A stretch of DNA of 6,666 nucleotides from Candidatus Kapaibacterium sp. (GTDB taxonomy: Bacteria; Bacteroidota; Ignavibacteria; Palsa-1295). Under the pieces are notes generated by a model. The model saw nothing but the letters and a program-made list of their open reading frames with translations. It was not told the origin of the DNA and searched no databases. This document shows, one piece after another, positions 6,099-6,666 of the stretch (positions within the stretch are counted from its first letter, which is position 1; the number at the start of each line of letters is the position of its first letter). The stretch is from NCBI GenBank assembly GCA_025450975.1, contig JANWLI010000108.1:1-6666 (forward strand), in the 5' to 3' direction. A program made the position numbers and the translations under genes.

Positions 6099-6542
6099 AT
6101 GCAAGTCGTTTTACGTCAGGATGTTGAAAAGCTTGGTGATGCCGGTTCGGTCGTCACAGTAAAAGATGGGTACGCGAGAAACTTCCTCGTACCGCGTAAG
6201 CTCGCTTATGTAGCTACTGCCGGCGCACTCAAGCGCATCGAGCAGGAGATGAAGCAGCTTGCCAAGAAGATGGACGTCGAGAAGATGGAGCTTTCAAAGG
6301 TAGCCGAGAAGATCGCGCTGCTGACAGTTACCATTCCGATGAAGGTCGGCGAAGAAGAAAAGCTCTACGGTTCGGTCACGGCACCGATGATCGCAGAGAG
6401 CCTTGGCAATCAGGGCTACGCAGTCGATCGCCGCAACATCGTTATTAACGATGCGATCCGTACGCTTGGCCAGCATGAGATCGCCATCAAGTTCAAGCAT
6501 GGCGTCACGGCGAATGTCAAAGTTAATGTCATTGCCGAGTAA
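6099..6542 (+). CDS. rplI: 50S ribosomal protein bL9
   Basis: The 147-residue protein matches the usual L9 length and layout. The N-terminal rRNA-binding domain includes MQVVLRQDVEKLG, and the L9 signature spans residues 12-32 with GYARNFLVPRKLA at its core. A long connecting helix rich in Lys and Glu covers about 40-75, and a C-terminal domain follows (EEKLYGSVTAPMIAESL, VDRRNIVI, LGQHEIAIKFKHGVTANV). Role: binds 23S rRNA at the base of the L1 stalk and helps keep reading frame and subunit spacing. It lies 22 bases after ssb and is the last gene before a strong terminator. rpsR, usually found just upstream of rplI, is missing: the gap is only 22 bases. Confidence 0.97.
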   Translation: MQVVLRQDVEKLGDAGSVVTVKDGYARNFLVPRKLAYVATAGALKRIEQEMKQLAKKMDVEKMELSKVAEKIALLTVTIPMKVGEEEKLYGSVTAPMIAESLGNQGYAVDRRNIVINDAIRTLGQHEIAIKFKHGVTANVKVNVIAE

Positions 6543-6561
6543 TTGATTATTCTGAAGAAAG

Positions 6562-6586
6562 AGGCGGGCTCCAAGCTCGCCTTTTT
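6562..6586 (+). terminator. Intrinsic terminator of the rpsF-ssb-rplI operon
   Basis: AGGCGGGCT at 6562-6570 pairs with AGCTCGCCT at 6574-6582 (nine pairs including one G-T, three-base loop), ending in five T at 6582-6586. It begins 20 bases after the rplI stop. This is the best Rho-independent terminator in the window. Confidence 0.85.
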
Positions 6587-6592
6587 CGTTTT

Positions 6593-6666
6593 ATGACCAA
6601 CGTAACGTTTATCCGCCCGTGTTTTTCTCTTGCCGAGCTGCCGAAAGACGGGCTCGCAGAAGTCGC
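6593..6666 (+). CDS. engB: Probable ribosome-assembly GTPase EngB (YsxC/YihA), first 24 codons
   Basis: The ATG at 6593 opens a frame to the window edge encoding MTNVTFIRPCFSLAELPKDG then LAEVA. EngB proteins begin with a short strand and then a P..GLPEIAF.GRSNVGKSS block; here VTFIRPCFSLAELPKDGLAEVA stops just before the expected GRSNVGKS P-loop. Family role: a TRAFAC-class GTPase needed for late assembly of the large ribosomal subunit, which fits its place beside rplI. The P-loop itself lies outside the window, so the call rests on about 15 weakly conserved residues. No ribosome site is visible; the ATG follows the T-run of the terminator by six bases. Confidence 0.55.
   Translation, partial: MTNVTFIRPCFSLAELPKDGLAEV

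Overview
The window looks like chromosomal DNA from a free-living bacterium of the Bacteroidota/Chlorobiota side of the tree (Ignavibacteria, Kapabacteria or Chlorobi-like). This placement is an inference. It rests on three things: the secreted fibre-like protein with an 'ISYQG...GVFSV.LG...YWLGI..DGG.EMSPR..L.GAPYA' N-terminal domain; an SSB whose N-terminus (MAYYKMPEVN followed by the OB fold) resembles Chlorobi-type SSBs as I remember them; and an rpsF-ssb-rplI cluster. Base composition is moderately GC-rich in genes, with an AT-rich intergenic region upstream of the large regulator.

Layout. Positions 1-1029 (minus) hold the 5' 343 codons of an exported, repeat-rich, tail-fibre-like surface protein that runs off the left edge. 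Positions 1030-1245 are non-coding, with several short hairpins. Positions 1246-1467 (minus) encode a 73-residue protein with four CxxC pairs, a double zinc ribbon. Positions 1468-1612 are an AT-rich divergent control region with a direct repeat. Positions 1613-4891 (plus) encode a 1092-residue STAND/AAA-type ATPase regulator. Its DNA-binding module (OmpR/SARP-type winged helix plus BTAD) is at the C-terminus, the reverse of the usual SARP order.

Positions 4892-5196 contain no gene. They hold a 124-bp element made of two inverted, near-identical palindromes, each with a GTAG foot (the layout of a REPIN, a mobile repeat mobilised by RAYT transposases), followed by a hairpin-rich leader in front of rpsF. 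Positions 5197-6542 are a compact ribosomal/replication operon: rpsF (bS6), ssb and rplI (bL9). rpsR, usually found between ssb and rplI, is absent. A clear intrinsic terminator follows at 6562-6586. Only seven bases later, at 6593, begins the 5' end of what is probably engB (ysxC/yihA), a ribosome-assembly GTPase.

The right half is a translation and genome-maintenance locus. The left half is accessory: a surface protein, a small zinc-binding protein and a large ATP-dependent transcription regulator of unknown stimulus. The most notable items are the REPIN-like element with a compensated base change between its two palindromes, the inverted domain order of the regulator, the missing rpsR, and the SSB lacking the canonical acidic DDIPF-type tip. 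I see no convincing undescribed multi-gene system here.
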